Assembly (NCBI GenBank): GCA_000697055.1
Contig: JNDT01002242.1
Span: 62,001 to 126,000 of the forward strand
Source: Saksenaea vasiformis B4078
Lineage: Eukaryota > Mucoromycota > Mucoromycetes > Mucorales > Saksenaeaceae
DNA length: 64,000 nucleotides
Direction: 5' to 3'
Positions 1-12,801 of this stretch are shown here, piece after piece. Under the pieces are notes generated by a model, which saw only the letters and a program-made list of their open reading frames with translations, ran no database searches and was not told the DNA's origin. Numbering within the stretch: position 1 is the stretch's first letter; each line of letters begins with the position of its first letter. The translations under genes and the position numbers were made by a program.

Positions 1-237
1 CTCATGGTGTCTGTCTCTCTGTCGGGTTCTGCTAAGCAGTACGCAGGATCTCGATAGGAAGAAACAAGAGAGAGAAGGAGAGTGAAAGAATAATTACACA
101 CAATTGTGATAAATAGGCGAAGCTATTTGTTTAATTGGGTTATTTGTTTGTCCTGCCGTCACTCTATCGCAAATCAAAACATGCATGCACCTTCAAAATG
201 CAACTACATAGGAAATTAAAGCCCAGTAGATAGCCCA

Positions 238-1975
238 TTAGTTGGCACCAAAACCCACAGGTTCCACACTTCTATCTTTCTCCTTTGCAAACGCCAGCAC
301 CTTGTATATTCTCCCCATTTCTGCAGGATCCAGAAGACGCTGGAACCCCTTGACAATGTTCATCCGACTTTCTTGCGATTTTGCGTTTTTCAGCAACATT
401 TCTAGTCTTGTCTGGATACCAAGTGATTGCAGAAACTTGGATTGTGTCACTGGCCCATAACTGCTCACCGCTAATGGTAAAAAAAGAAAAAAAAAGAAAA
501 ATCCTTAGCATATTTGTAAACGAAGGAAATAAAAGGATCGAACTTACATGTGCTCTTCTGTATCGCCTTCTTTAACATTGCAAAGTCGACGTCTGCACTT
601 AGATCTGCGCTGCCAGGGTCGCTCATAGGGTGGACGATTTGATGTTTCCGAATGGCCTAGCCGTTTGCTCCGTTAGATCATAGAGACCTCCTCGTCTTTC
701 AGCCTACCCGAAGTGTTTCTCCTTGTGCATAATCTTGGCCATAATCAACTACCAATCCAGCACCCCCATGCATATCTACTAAACTTGCCATCTTCTTTAT
801 GACGTCCCAGCTATCAGGTGATATTTCTACACGGTCGCCTAATTTGCAATCAGAAAACAGCCCTTCTTGATCCAGGAACGTCTTGGAAGCTGTCGTAGGC
901 AATGGTGAACGCACAATACGAAAGTTGTATTCGCTAACGAAACGCATAAGTGATTATAATTGAAGATAAATTAGAAACATTACGTTTCGTCTGTGTCATC
1001 CATGTCGATCAACAGTTCTCGCCATCCTTCTTCCGTTTTCTTCGCTTGTTATGAGCATCCTTCTTTCCTTTTCTCTGCCATTTACCTCAAACCCGTGAAT
1101 TGGTAGAGCATCAAAAAATTCATGCGCCATAATAAAAGACCATTGCTCTAAATCAAATATGAGTAATCTGTAGCAGGGATGATTTGTAAACCTACGAGGG
1201 ATGAACTCGATGCCGTCATGCCAAGAAATCTGAATACCGTCGGGTCGGGTAATGGTTTCTACAGGAGGACCATGTTCATCCCCCTCTGACCGTACCACGT
1301 CCGAATCCGCGGATCCCTGCACAAGTGCAGAGCGTTGCATTTTCCGCAAGCCAGGACTGGCTTCAATAAGATGGACACCAGTGATTGTCTCATAAAAATA
1401 TGGAAATCGCGCAAGTGCCTTGTATTCATCATTAAGTATATCGTAGAAGATAATACACATCGCTTACCCGCAACATATCACTCATCAATGTTCCTCTACC
1501 CGGACCAAATTCCACAATTTGTGTTTTAGATGGCTTTCCAAGACGCATCCATTCTGTCAAGTACCACACACCGGCAAGCTACTCTATCGAAATCAATCCA
1601 TCATGAGGTGGTTTCCCGTCACTTTCTTTACCTCGCCGAACATTTGGCTAATTTCAGGCGAAGTAACAAAGTCGCCCTTCGTACCAAAGACATCGCCATG
1701 CATGTAATAACCGCTCAAAGGATTCACAAGTACTTGCCGCATGTAATGGGCCATGGTCAACGGTCCGGCTACCTTTAGTTCAACATGCGTCAGTAACCAA
1801 AGTAAAAAGCTCGACATGTAACAAGAAGGACCTTGATCGAATCTTGCAAATGTTTGGCTAATGGTGATAATGGTTCTTTTTTGCTAACGGGCTGCGTGTA
1901 ATGACGTGTCGTGACACATGATCGCGGCCAATGACACCATGTGCGAATGGACACGGGGCGTAGAAAACGGATCAT
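238..1975 (-). CDS. NDUFAF7: NDUFAF7-like mitochondrial arginine methyltransferase (complex I assembly)
   Basis: The family dimethylates an arginine of the complex I subunit NDUFS2 in the mitochondrial matrix, an early assembly step. Nine exons with agreeing phases (1975-1832, 1772-1632, 1578-1468, 1418-1196, 1147-1086, 1039-984, 933-708, 656-548, 470-238) give 434 aa. The head is basic and hydroxylated (MIRFLRPVSIRTWCHWPRS), as expected for a mitochondrial presequence. Family motifs seen are GYYMHGDVFGTKGDFVTSPE, the SAM-binding VEFGPGRGTLMSDML, MAHEFFDALPIHGFE, GLVVDYGQDY and ADLSADVDF. The first donor (GTCCTT) is atypical. In-frame readthrough of the intron between 1196 and 1147 is possible, but splicing restores the family pattern. 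Its presence implies the organism keeps complex I. It is transcribed in the same direction as the aldehyde dehydrogenase gene, whose stop lies 180 bp upstream of this start. Confidence 0.93.
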
Positions 1976-2154
1976 GGCAACAAAGGAACATTTTGTTTTT
2001 TGGGTCGCGCTTTATCCTGCAAAACCCAGCCCTCCCACGCTCCGCAAGATAACTTTTTTTTTCACATTGAAAAGAAAATCAAAAAGTTTTACTGTTATTA
2101 ATCGTTGGATATACAGTTTTTCTTTTTTTTTTTATTATTATTAAAGTTACAGGT

Positions 2155-4035
2155 TTAACCAAAGTTGATGCCTTGAGCCAAGGGGAGTGCGCCAGAGTAA
2201 TTGATAGTACTAGAGAAGAGGAAAATGAGTCATCGGTACGGGATGCTAGCTTATAGGGTAGAGAGAAAACTTACCAAGTGCCACGGCGGCAGTACTGCTT
2301 CCAGCTGTCACTTCCACTCTCGCGTCCACCACCGGTTTCTTTCTCACCACCAAAGGCACCTCCAATTTCTGCACCGTTGGTTGGGATGTTTACGTTGATG
2401 ATACCGCAGTCTGATCCAGAAGGACCGATCCACTTGAAAATGGTAGAAGGATTGGATGTGAAGATGGAGCTAGACAAGCCTTGCGCCACACCATTGTTAA
2501 TTGCAATAGCCTCATCCAATGTCTTAAAACACGGGAATCAGTGAGTAGGGAGACGGCAAAAAAGTTTAGTTTCTTACCTTGTAGGTCATGGTGTGCAGAA
2601 TGGGAACAAAGGCTTCCGACTTGGTGACATCCATGTCAGGACGGACCTTGGTGACAGTAGGAGCGACAAAATTACCAGCGGCCAATGGACCCTCTGTGAA
2701 GACCTTGCCACCGCACAAGATTTCACCACCTTGTTTCTTGACGTTCTCCAACGTCTTTTCATAGATGCCAACAGCAGCCTTGGTGTGCAATGGACCGCAA
2801 AGGACACCGTCTTCAAGCGGATCACCGACCTTGACCTGGTCATAGGCCTTGACGAGACGATCAACCAAGGTGTCATAGACAGATTCGTGCACAATCAAAC
2901 GGCGGGTCGTGGTACAACGCTGACCGGCGGTACCCACAGCAGCGAACAAGATAGCGCGTGCAGCAAGATCCAGATCAGAGTCCTCGGTGACGATGATGGC
3001 GTTGTTGCCACCCAGTTCCAACAAGACTTTGCCGAAGCGACCTTGTACCACTCGACCGACTTCACGGCCAACATTGGTAGATCCGGTAAAGGAGATCAAG
3101 TGAGCACGTTTGTCTGCTGTAAGCGATGCACCGACGTCGTTACCACCGGTAACAAGAGAACAGAGTGCTGGAGGAAGGTTATGTTCACGCAAGGTCTTCT
3201 CTAACAAACGTGTAACGGCAATCGAGACCAAAGGTGTCGTTGGAGAAGGCTTCCACAGAACACCGTTGCCGGTCACCAAGGCAAGCGCACTGTTCCATCC
3301 ATAGACAGCCACTGTTCAAATCAACAAGAAGTTAATTCTTTTTCTTCTATCATCCTTCTCTTATTTTTTTTTTTTTTACCAGGGAAGTTGAAAGCGCTAA
3401 TGACACCGATGGTGCCAAGGGGATTCCATGTCTCCAACATGACATGGCCAGGTCGTTCCGAGGGAATCATTGATCCATTTAGCATACGGGACAAACCCAA
3501 TGCATATTCAAGAATATCAACGTATTCTTGCACTTCACCGACACCTTCGGGAAGGATTTTGCCCATTTCTAGAGCAACCAATTTTCCTAGCGGTTGAAGG
3601 TTCTGAACAAGAGCATCTCGCATGGCAAGAAGCACCTGTCCTCGCTTAGGAACAGTCAACTCTCTCCAAATCTTTTGTGCCTCAGCGACTCGGTCGAGAG
3701 CAGTATCTAGATCAGCAGTCGTTCCCTATTATATCTCTTTTTGTTAGGAAAAGGAAACGGTACACACGATTTGAAAGACAAAAACTACTTACCGCGACCA
3801 CTTCGGCAATGACTTCATTATTGACGGGGTTGATCGACTGCATGATGGGGCCTGAGCCTTTCCATTCACCGTCAAAGACAGCTTTGTTGTTTGTCTTTTG
3901 GATTCCGAGCTGTTCAAACACCTCGCGATGCTTTTCAAACGTGGATAAGGATCGGTTGATCATCGTAGCACCGCTACGACGTGCCGTGTGGATGGCAGTG
4001 CGGGAAAATGTGGAGGCAGCAACTCGAGGAATCAT
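2155..4035 (-). CDS. ALDH7A1: Alpha-aminoadipic semialdehyde dehydrogenase (antiquitin, ALDH7A1 family)
   Basis: NAD-dependent aldehyde dehydrogenase of the antiquitin family, which oxidises alpha-aminoadipic semialdehyde in lysine breakdown and detoxifies other aldehydes. Five exons (4035-3793, 3725-3380, 3311-2578, 2522-2275, 2209-2155), all phases agreeing, give 541 aa, close to the family length. Motifs seen: [34 protein letters not shown] with the general-base Glu, [13 protein letters not shown] with the catalytic Cys, and the antiquitin tail [14 protein letters not shown] followed by [10 protein letters not shown] chose the ATG at 4035 because it starts a mitochondrial-like presequence ([20 protein letters not shown]). 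An in-frame ATG at 4074 would add 13 residues. A TATATA stretch lies just upstream (about 4083-4088). Confidence 0.96.
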
Positions 4036-6150
4036 GTCAAAAGTAAACAAAAGAACAAATCTGTCACCATGCATAACTTGACTTTATATAGCACTGGCCC
4101 CCTTTACCACTCCAGTCACAGCGTGGGAATGCTTGCACTTTGTCGAAGCAAACACCATTGGTTTTTTTCCCGCGCTCTCTCACCGATGTCTGTCGGCGTT
4201 TAAATAAAGGGGGACGCCTTTACGCCTCTACAGCAAGAACGCAAAACGCTAGAGCCATCAAGATTGCAGGATTCGCAAGGGTAAAAAGCGGCGGAAAAGA
4301 TAGCTGTGTTTTTATTCATGGCTCTTCTGGTTCGAACCATTCAGGTTGTCGTAGCTGGTCAGCACAGCGCCCTAATCCAAGCAACCCACGTTACACCATG
4401 GCCAAGTTGAATCAACGCGCCAATGGCATTAACGAGCAGCCCTCGTTGGCTGCTTAAAAATTTGGTTTGATTTTCCATGAGAAGAGTTGTGCCAAAGCTA
4501 TAGCGTGTCTGTGCCACGGAGAAGGCGCGCCGGATAACCGATGGAATAGAACAGGTGCCCATTTTTCTAATTTGCTTATCTTTTGATCGACGTTAGGGTG
4601 AGAAGCCGCATGAGTCATGGGGACCAATTGACGATGAGCGCTTTAAGAAGCGGAGACATTGTTACTTATTTAGCAAGTTTCGAAAGGTTGGGATGTCAGT
4701 ACGAATGAGTCAGAAAGAGCCTGTGAATGAAAGTTACAGACTATTTGCTAAAAGAATAATAACCCACTTTCTCGAATGGATTGCCTGAAATGTTTGAGGG
4801 TGATAGCTGTGTTTTCAATGAACGTGTAAAGACACAAGTTCCCCGCTAGTCATCTTGGCAGGAGAAGAAAGAAAAGATAGGATGAAACCCAAAGCGCATA
4901 AGCCAATCTGTAAACTGAGGCTTGGTTCCGAAGATTTACATCTGTGTATTCAGGCTGTGTGCATCTTGTATCGAGTCAACAAAGATGGTGGGAAGACGAA
5001 AGTTGTGCATTCTACTACGACAACGACGATGACTATTATTTTCTAGTAGTAGATCACATTAGATTAGCCTTTGCTAACTGACATCATTTTTTATTTGGGT
5101 GTATGTTGAAAAAAAGGTGGCTTTACTTGGGAGTCAAGTGAGACAAAAAGAGAAAAACGAAGACTTTCATTATCTAAGGTGCATGTTTAATCTAATCTAA
5201 CGACATGGCTCTAGATGAAAATATCTTGTTTTAACAAACAAATAGAGATTGAAGTTTGCCAAGCCTCTTTTCATATTGTTCTGGAGCAAACGATAGTGAT
5301 CGGGCAGATTCCCCCCGCTACATATGATCGGATTCAAAACTCCGTTTCATGCTAGATCGATTTTGTGGGGATGGAAAGTTTTTAGTGTTCCACCACTTCC
5401 ACGAGGCATCGCCAAGAAACTTGAACACAGGTTCAGATCATGAACTTTTCCCCTTGCTTGATTTGGCAATGAGATTCTCCACGTGCGTCTTTGTGTCTAT
5501 GACCGTTGGTGCCATCAGAACACGGCGGATCTTTGTTGAACTGCAAACCGATGGCGAAATGTTCAACATGACATCTGCATAGCAGTTGTCCTAAGCTCGC
5601 ATCATGTAGCCGGGAAATCCCATATGTACGAGCTATAGTAGATGTCTGTTAGATTTAAACAGGTGCTTGATCCATAGGAATTTTCCCAGCACATGGTTCT
5701 TTGTTTTCCTACCTTTTTTTTTTACGGATACAAATTTAGCGCGATGCACACTACATGCTTGTGATTGTAAATACTGGATTTGGAATCAACGTTTGGGTTA
5801 GCTATATGTCCTTTTACGTTCAAGTTGAATAAATTTAGCGCTGGAAATTGATGCATCTTTGCGGCGAGAAGTAGTTTACTTTGCGTCAGCCCTACGAATA
5901 GTTCGCGTGTGAGTAACTTCGTTTTTGCATTGAGGTGCTTCAGTGATCGTTTTCCGATATCCCGTCGGAAAGCAGTAAAAATGTCTCACGAGAAGGAAAT
6001 GTCTCATTGAAACAAAAAATCGTTTTTTGCGTTGAGGTACTTCAGTAAAAATGTTTCAAGATAAGCACAGGTTCCACCCAAAATAATCCGTACTTAACCG
6101 AATGTACGAATTTCCTTTTTTTTTCTTTCGCTCTGTTCTCTTTAACATCC
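4036..6150. other. Intergenic, 2.1 kb upstream of ALDH7A1
   Basis: AT-rich with homopolymer runs. Only short open frames without recognisable domains or codon-like patterning (for example 4140-4457 + and 5349-5582 +). The first few hundred bases must hold the ALDH7A1 promoter. I see no RNA gene; a GGTTCGAA string near 4330 is not in a tRNA context. Confidence 0.5.
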
Positions 6151-6216
6151 ACGGTAAGATGTCAATTTATATACATACACAATTATTCATTTTTTTTTGT
6201 CTATCGTTTAGCCTGC

Positions 6217-6660
6217 ATGACCTCTGTCCCGAACCATCCTGGCTGTGGTGTAGCTCCCTGTTCACCACCAGGTAAGCAAGTATTATCGCACGCTGCCTTA
6301 TCCAACTTCGACAACAGAACCTTGCCAAACGTTTGCATCGTTTCAAGTCCTCTGCACGGCGTAGCTCTCAACACTGGTCCTCGTCACCAGAACAACCCCA
6401 TGCTGGCCCCACCGGACTCAGATGCGGGCTTGACCCAGGCTTTTTGGCCTGATTACCTTTGGGGTAAGTGAAAAGGCAATCAAATCATCTTCCATTTACT
6501 AACCTTGAACAATTTCTTTATGTTGCTCCAATAAATTATGCGCCCATCTGGAAACCAAGTTGATGTAAGTACAGTATTATTTTGTCGTCAATTTGTGAAC
6601 TAATGACCGCATATTCAATTATTTCCTTAGCGCAAACTTGGTTCTTCATGGACGCATAGT
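6217..6660 (+). CDS. Possible small spliced gene of unknown function
   Basis: I do not recognise this protein. An ATG at 6217 opens about 82 codons, rich in Pro, Cys and His (MTSVPNHPGCGVAPCSPPGK at the start), ending at a strong GTAAGT donor at 6464. A likely 5' UTR intron (GTAAGA at about 6154, TTTAG ending at 6211) precedes the ATG directly. Downstream, a second strong donor (GTAAGTAC near 6565) and an acceptor (TTCCTTAG near 6631) allow either a direct join or a join through a tiny exon. Both give a short C-terminus and a stop within about 30 codons. The clustered canonical splice signals are the main support; there is no homology evidence. It may be an unannotated small protein or a spliced noncoding transcript. 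Confidence 0.35.
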
Positions 6661-9600
6661 TTATTTAGAGTAGCGTAAGAAGTTGTTCAATAAACAGTAA
6701 CAGATGGAAAAAGAAATGTACGTTATGTTTCATAAGGCTCCAAGGCGCGCCACATTCAGCCGCAGTACATCGATACTGCACAACTAACGGATTGTTATTC
6801 AAACTAAGGTCCACAGGTGTACTTGGTGTTACATGAAAGAAGCAAAAGTTTCTCCACTTCCACCATACAGAGATCCATGTATTCATTCACTGTTGTAATT
6901 TGGAATTCCGGTCGGTAACAGATCAATCCGAATGACTGGATAAAGCATTGAGAAACGAAAATAAGTGGTTTTGTAGTGGTAATAAAAATTGTTCGATGTA
7001 CCTAAACCAGATCAATGCGTTGAAAAAAAAAGATTTAGGATGTTTTCCAACCCTGACGTCATTAACCTTAGAAGGGGAAAAATGACTGGTCGACAATCTA
7101 GAAAAGTGCAGGGACTAAAGAGGGTCACTGGATAACTCAATTCCAGAATGGGCTCTCTCTCCACCCGGTCAATGCCGTACATTGGTTTGACAATTGGTGA
7201 CTTTGAATGTTGGAAAAAGAAACATCGTCGGAGCTGAACTCTGAAGAGGATGCGTCCTTATCTTATCTATAGGATAACAAAATGATCAAAGTCACCGTTC
7301 GTTAGGATGAAGTGACGTCTTCATTACTTCGAGGAAGAAGGGTTTTATTTAGAGTTGATACTAACTTGCGAAGCACATTTCGTACTTCCTATTCCGACCA
7401 GACACAAACGATCACACTGTCTCACGTTTTTAGTATTCCTTGTTTTGTTGTTATGTCTACTACTACATCACTGCGATCCCCAGCGCTGCTTATTACGATT
7501 TTCATTGTGCAACCGACACAAGTTGCCCTCTGATTCGATCCTTTTTTCATTTGTAACCCGTAAATGAGCCTGCGTAACTTGAGATAGACGCCCATGTTAA
7601 ATGTTTTGGTATTACTTTTGCCGAGTACCGCGACAATCACTTTCTGTTCGTTTTGCAGCGTACATCGCAGCTTTGTAAAAAAAAAAATGTTCAAGACGCC
7701 ATACTCTTTATAGAACAAGCTGCTTTACAAAAAAAACTGCAGGCTGCATTTCTGCAATATTTCATGTTATGACAGAAAAGAAAAGGTGGAGGCTTTCCAA
7801 TGAACCGTTCCACACAGTTATTCGTGGTATGACACTGTGCATGTTGTTGCATTCCATGAAAAATTCGTTTAATACAACTTTTATGATAAAGCGCCCTTTC
7901 CGACGTTTTGGGTAATAAAATGATGATATCGAACTGCAAATGGTCTCCGTTGCATACAACTTTGTTTTTTGTCAGATAAATCTTCGATTAAGGTTGTTAT
8001 CGCAAGCCGTCTTTATCGCCCTGCGTATACACGACTGTACAGAATCGGGCATCGCACTTTTCTGGTAAAACCGGCAACTTACAGAGAGATGATGTAGTGA
8101 GAAACAAGCCCATGACCTTTTAAAGCTAAGTCGATAAATAAGTAAGTGATGTTATCGGTGTCGCTTTAAGTTACTGGTTCTGCTCATGACGATCCTTAAA
8201 GTTATTGAATCAGATTCAGACACTTTGTTTACCTTTGCCAAAAGAAATCTACTAACTGCTTTTTCTTTTACGCCAGTACGCAGGAGGCTCTTCTGTATCA
8301 AATTATTTTTTGTCTCCGGATTTGCCTTTTGTAAGCAGCCCTCCAGCTCATCCGGCTGTCGTGGTTTAAGTTGGTGGCTCGACCATAGCCACTAAGTCAG
8401 TATGCAACCATGCCATGATGGCTGTACTGCAGCATTGATGATGATGACTGGGATGGTCATTCGTTTTTTTTTAATGACAAAAAGCTCATGGCGAATGGCT
8501 AAACCTTCAAGGCCGACGACAAACTGGACCTTTTTTTTTTTTGGGTCAACTTCTCCGTATGTTTCACAATAGATTCATGCCGGAAAAATGCCCTATGAGA
8601 AATTTACAAAAAGAGTTTATCCTGAAGCAATATGTGAATTCGTGTGATCAAACTGGCACTCGAAATTAAGGGAAAGAAAGAAAATAGTTACCGTCTGCAT
8701 TCGCGCGTGCTAAGTGCTGCTTACTGCACTACGCGCGCAAAGAGAAAAAAGATTAGCGAACAAATAGCAGATGCTAGTTCTATGTATATGTGTGGCGGCG
8801 ACAGCATGACTCTCTCTACTTTTTCATTTCCATAGAGACAAAGTTCAGCTCTTACGTGAAAGGATTGCTGATCTGCGCAAGATGCGTGAAACCATGAGTG
8901 CACAGAGCCAGTAGAAGTGAGAACATGTGACACACCAAAAAGGTCTTAATCTTGGAATATTTTGACGGATCGTTGTGCTAAAGTTTAAGGATGAAACACA
9001 GAACTGTTTATAAATCCTCATTTCTCGTGTTGTGTAATAATGGTGTAGGTCCGTTGCGGTACCGGACAGTTATCGTAACGGAAAAAAGTTGAATGATGAA
9101 CACAAATTGACGTACATGGGGGAAGCAACCTTAGACACGTGGCGATCAGATGCTTTGAGGGTCATTGTTTTACAAGAAGTATGCATGCGAGTGTTGTTTC
9201 ACTCTGCGGCAACTAAGCGCCGCAGCGGAGGATGACCATTCTAAGTAAGATAACCATCAGAGAAACAAACCCCACAGGTGATTAGAAGAGGATAAGAAAA
9301 GAACAAGGATAGGTTTCACAGAGAGATAGAAAGAAGGAAAGAGGAAAGAGGGGGGGGGGCTGTGTACCACGCTTCACCTTTTTTTGATGATAAAATATCC
9401 AAATCAAGAAGAAAAAATAGGTGAATCTCTCTCTCTCTTTGCGAAACGATTGGGTTGCTTAGCTCTTATTTTCCTTCCCGGAGAAAAGTTTTCGACTTTT
9501 TGCCTCGCCTGCTACACCGAACAAGGCAAAGTGTGCATTTACTTTTTTTTTCTTTTTCCCATCAACACTATAAAACCAATGGCTAAACCAGCGCATCGTT

Positions 9601-9730
9601 TCTTTTTTTCAGTTCCTTGTTTTCCTATAGAGACCTCCCGTCCACTAAACCGCCTGTTATACCTCTCCCTCTTTGTTCCTTTTCGTGCTAGATTCTTCTC
9701 TCTCTCATTTCTCCACTTTAACCTTCTATC
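6661..9730. other. Intergenic, 3 kb upstream of PMA1
   Basis: No coding region I can support. The last 450 bases before the PMA1 start are pyrimidine-rich, with CT runs at about 9427-9440 and T-rich tracts, and a G9-10 run at about 9350. This is typical of promoters of highly expressed fungal genes. Short open frames on both strands lack any recognisable motif. Confidence 0.5.
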
Positions 9731-12700
9731 ATGGCGTCCGGTGATCCGAACGCGGAAAAGCAGCTTGAGATATCGGCCAAGCAAGAGGTTTCTGGTCAAA
9801 ATGGATCAGGCAATCTCCCAAACATGAAATCATTGACAGTGGAAGAACTTTATGACAAGGATAAATTTGATCTCTCCACCATGGAACCCGGCGACGTGTT
9901 TGCGCTGCTTCAGTAAGTGAACAAGGCTTCTCCTCTCCCCTTAAAAAAATAGGGTGAATGTACAATCCGTGGGCTGATTTTATTTTATTTACAAAGAACT
10001 ACGCCTGAGGGATTGTCATCGGAAGAAGCTGCAGCACGCGTTGAAAAGTTTGGGTACAACCGAATTGAACATAAAGAGGTCAATCCTCTTCTCCAGTTTC
10101 TCGGTTTCATGTGGAACCCTCTCTCATGGGTTATGGAGGCCGCTGCTCTCGTCGCTATTGCTCTGTCCAACGGCGGAGGCGAACCTCCGGATTGGGAAGA
10201 TTTCATCGGTATCGTTCTTCTGCTGCTGGCTAATTCCATCATCGGTTTCCTTGAGGAACGTCAGGCTGGTAATGCTGTCAAGGCACTGATGGAATCGCTC
10301 GCTCCCGAATGTAAGGTCAAACGCGGTGGTGAATGGAAAACGATGGAGGCCGCCGAACTGGTGCCTGGTGATGTAATCAGCATCAAGCTGGGTGATGTCG
10401 TACCAGCCGATGGTCGCCTGATCACGGCCCACGGACAAGTCTCGATCGACCAGGCTGCTCTCACGGGTGAGTCTCTTCCTGTCGGCAAGGATGCCGGAGA
10501 CGAAATCTTCTCTGGTTCAACTGTCAAGCAGGGTGAGGCAGAAGCCGTCGTCATTGGTACAGGTCTCAACACTTTCTTCGGTCGTGCTGCAAAGCTTGTC
10601 GGCGATGCTGGCGATGACATTGGCCATCTGCAGTCTATCCTAGCCAAGATTGGTAACTTCTGTTTGGTCAGTATCGGTACTTTCCTGGTCGTCGAAATTC
10701 TCGTCATGTATGCTGCCTTCCGCTATGACTACCGCCGTGGTATCAACAATCTCCTGGTCTTGCTCATTGGTGGTATCCCCATTGCCATGCCAACTGTCTT
10801 GTCTGTCACACTCGCGATTGGTGCCAAGCAGTTGGCCGAACACAAGGCGATTGTCACACGCATCACAGCCATCGAAGAGATGGCGGCTGTCACCATCCTG
10901 TGCTCTGACAAGACAGGTACACTGACGCTGAACAAGCTTATCGTCGACAAGCCCACCATCAAGACCTATGCCGAGTACGACGTGGATGACATTGTGCTCT
11001 TCTCCGCCTACGCCTCGCGCACAGAAAACCAGGACGCCATCGACTTTTGCATCGTCAACTCCCTCCCTGATCCTCAGCTGGCCCGCTCTGGTATCGAGGA
11101 GCTCGAGTTCAAGCCTTTCAACCCCGTTATCAAGCGTACGGAGATCACCTACCGACGCACCTCCGACGGCAAAGTGCTCCGTGCAACCAAGGGCATGTCA
11201 CACTTCATTTTGGACCTGTGCACACGTGACAAGACAGAGGAACAAATTCAGGCCCTCAACGACGATGTCGACGAGTTTGCCCGCCGTGGTCTGCGTTCGC
11301 TCGCCGTGGCTGTCGACGAAGTGCCCAGCGGTGATCCTGAAGGCGAAGGTCTCGGTTTCCGTTTGATTGGTCTCCTGCCCATCTACGACCCTCCCCGCTC
11401 GGATACCAAGGAAACCATCGACCGTGCTATTGCCCTCGGTGTCCAGGTGAAGATGATTACGGGTGACCAGCTTGCTATTGCTAAGGAAACAGGCCGTCGC
11501 CTGGGTATGGGTGACAACATGTTCCTCTCCAAGACCCTCAAGGAAGGCCCGCCCCCAGGCTCTGGCTACGACTCGATTGACGACCTGGTCCTGCAGTCCG
11601 ACGGCTTTGCTGGCGTGTACCCCGAACACAAGTACGAGATTGTCGAACGTCTCCAGGCGATGGGTCACATGACAGCCATGACAGGTGATGGTGTCAACGA
11701 CGCCCCTGCTCTGTCCAAGTCCAATGTCGGTGTTGCTGTTGCTGATGCATCCGACGCAGCGCGATCGGCAGCCGACATCGTCCTCACCGAGCCCGGTCTC
11801 TCTGTGATTATTGAAGCCTTGATTCACTCCCGCCAGATTTTCCAGCGTATGCGCAACTACTCGATCTATACCTGTTCCGTCACGATTCGTGTGGTTGTCG
11901 GCTTCGCCGTGATGTGCTTTGCCTTCAAGTTTGACTTCCCGCCTTTCATGGTGCTTATCCTCGCCATCCTGAACGACGGTACGATCATGACCATTTCGAC
12001 GGATCGCGTCAAGCCGTCACCCCACCCTGACCAATGGAATCTGTTTGAGATTTTCTCTTATGCCATTGTCTACGGTCTGTACCTGGCTGCCTCCACAATC
12101 GGTTTCTTTGCTGTTGCCTACAACACCCACTTCTTTGCCGATCACTTTGGTGTCCAGACCTTTGACAACACACCCAACGACCCGGTGCTGCACTCAGTTG
12201 TTTACCTGCAGGTCTCCACCATCTCCCAAGGTCTGATCTTCGTTACACGTTCGCAAGGCTGGTTCTTTACAGAACGTCCCTCTGTCCTGCTGATGTGCGC
12301 CTTCGTCGTCGCCCAACTGGTAGCTACCTTCATCTCCGTCTACGCTGACTGGGGCTTCACCAACATCAAAGGATGTGGTTGGGCCTGGGCTGGTATTGCG
12401 TGGGTCTGGAACTTTATTTGGTTTGCTCCTCTGGACATCATTAAGTTCATCATGCAACGCGTCTTCCGTCCCAAAGTTGGTGCTCCCCTCAACGAGTCTG
12501 CTCCTGGCCGCCGCTCTCGCCGCTCATCTGCTGTTTCCACGGCTACCTCTGCCCGCTACTATGCCAACCGCACACAATCTCTCCGTGCCCTTGAGAGACC
12601 ACGTAACTTTGGCAAACGTCTCTTGGGACTTAATAAGAAGATGTCCATGGAACCCCATGAAATGCGCCGCTTCTCCTCTGTGCAGGTAAAAAAAAATTTT

Positions 12701-12801
12701 TTTTTCATTATTCTTATTTGTACTAAACCTTGTTCCCTTTTTCCTAGACCAACCATGCTTCTCAGGTTTTGAGTGGTACCGCACAGGCGACACGCTCTTA
12801 A
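9731..12801 (+). CDS. PMA1: Plasma-membrane H+-ATPase (P3A-type, Pma1)
   Basis: P-type proton pump that uses ATP to build the plasma-membrane proton gradient driving nutrient uptake. Exons 9731-9912, 9997-12685 and 12748-12801 (phases agree) give 974 aa. Seen in order: a hydrophilic head, the TM1-2 hairpin, the actuator loop with TGES (ALTGESLPV), the phosphorylation motif CSDKTGTLT (Asp near residue 365), the nucleotide-binding domain, the hinge TGDGVNDAPAL, then the C-terminal membrane block. A basic, Ser-rich tail (RRSSAVSTATS, RTQSLRAL, RRFSSVQ) follows. In fungi and plants this tail is the autoinhibitory, phospho-regulated segment. The last 17 codons lie in a small third exon. A strong acceptor at 12910 could provide a different C-terminus (see findings). 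GC-rich third positions in the large exon fit high expression. Confidence 0.97.

Noticed and set aside
2593..3204. 203-codon plus-strand open frame
   Set aside because: Antisense shadow of the large ALDH7A1 exon; no domain.
4325..4345. GGTTCGAA string resembling a tRNA T-loop
   Set aside because: No acceptor stem, D-arm or anticodon arm at proper spacing on either strand.
11198..11827. 209-codon minus-strand open frame inside PMA1
   Set aside because: Codon-bias shadow of a GC-rich highly expressed gene; no recognisable motif.
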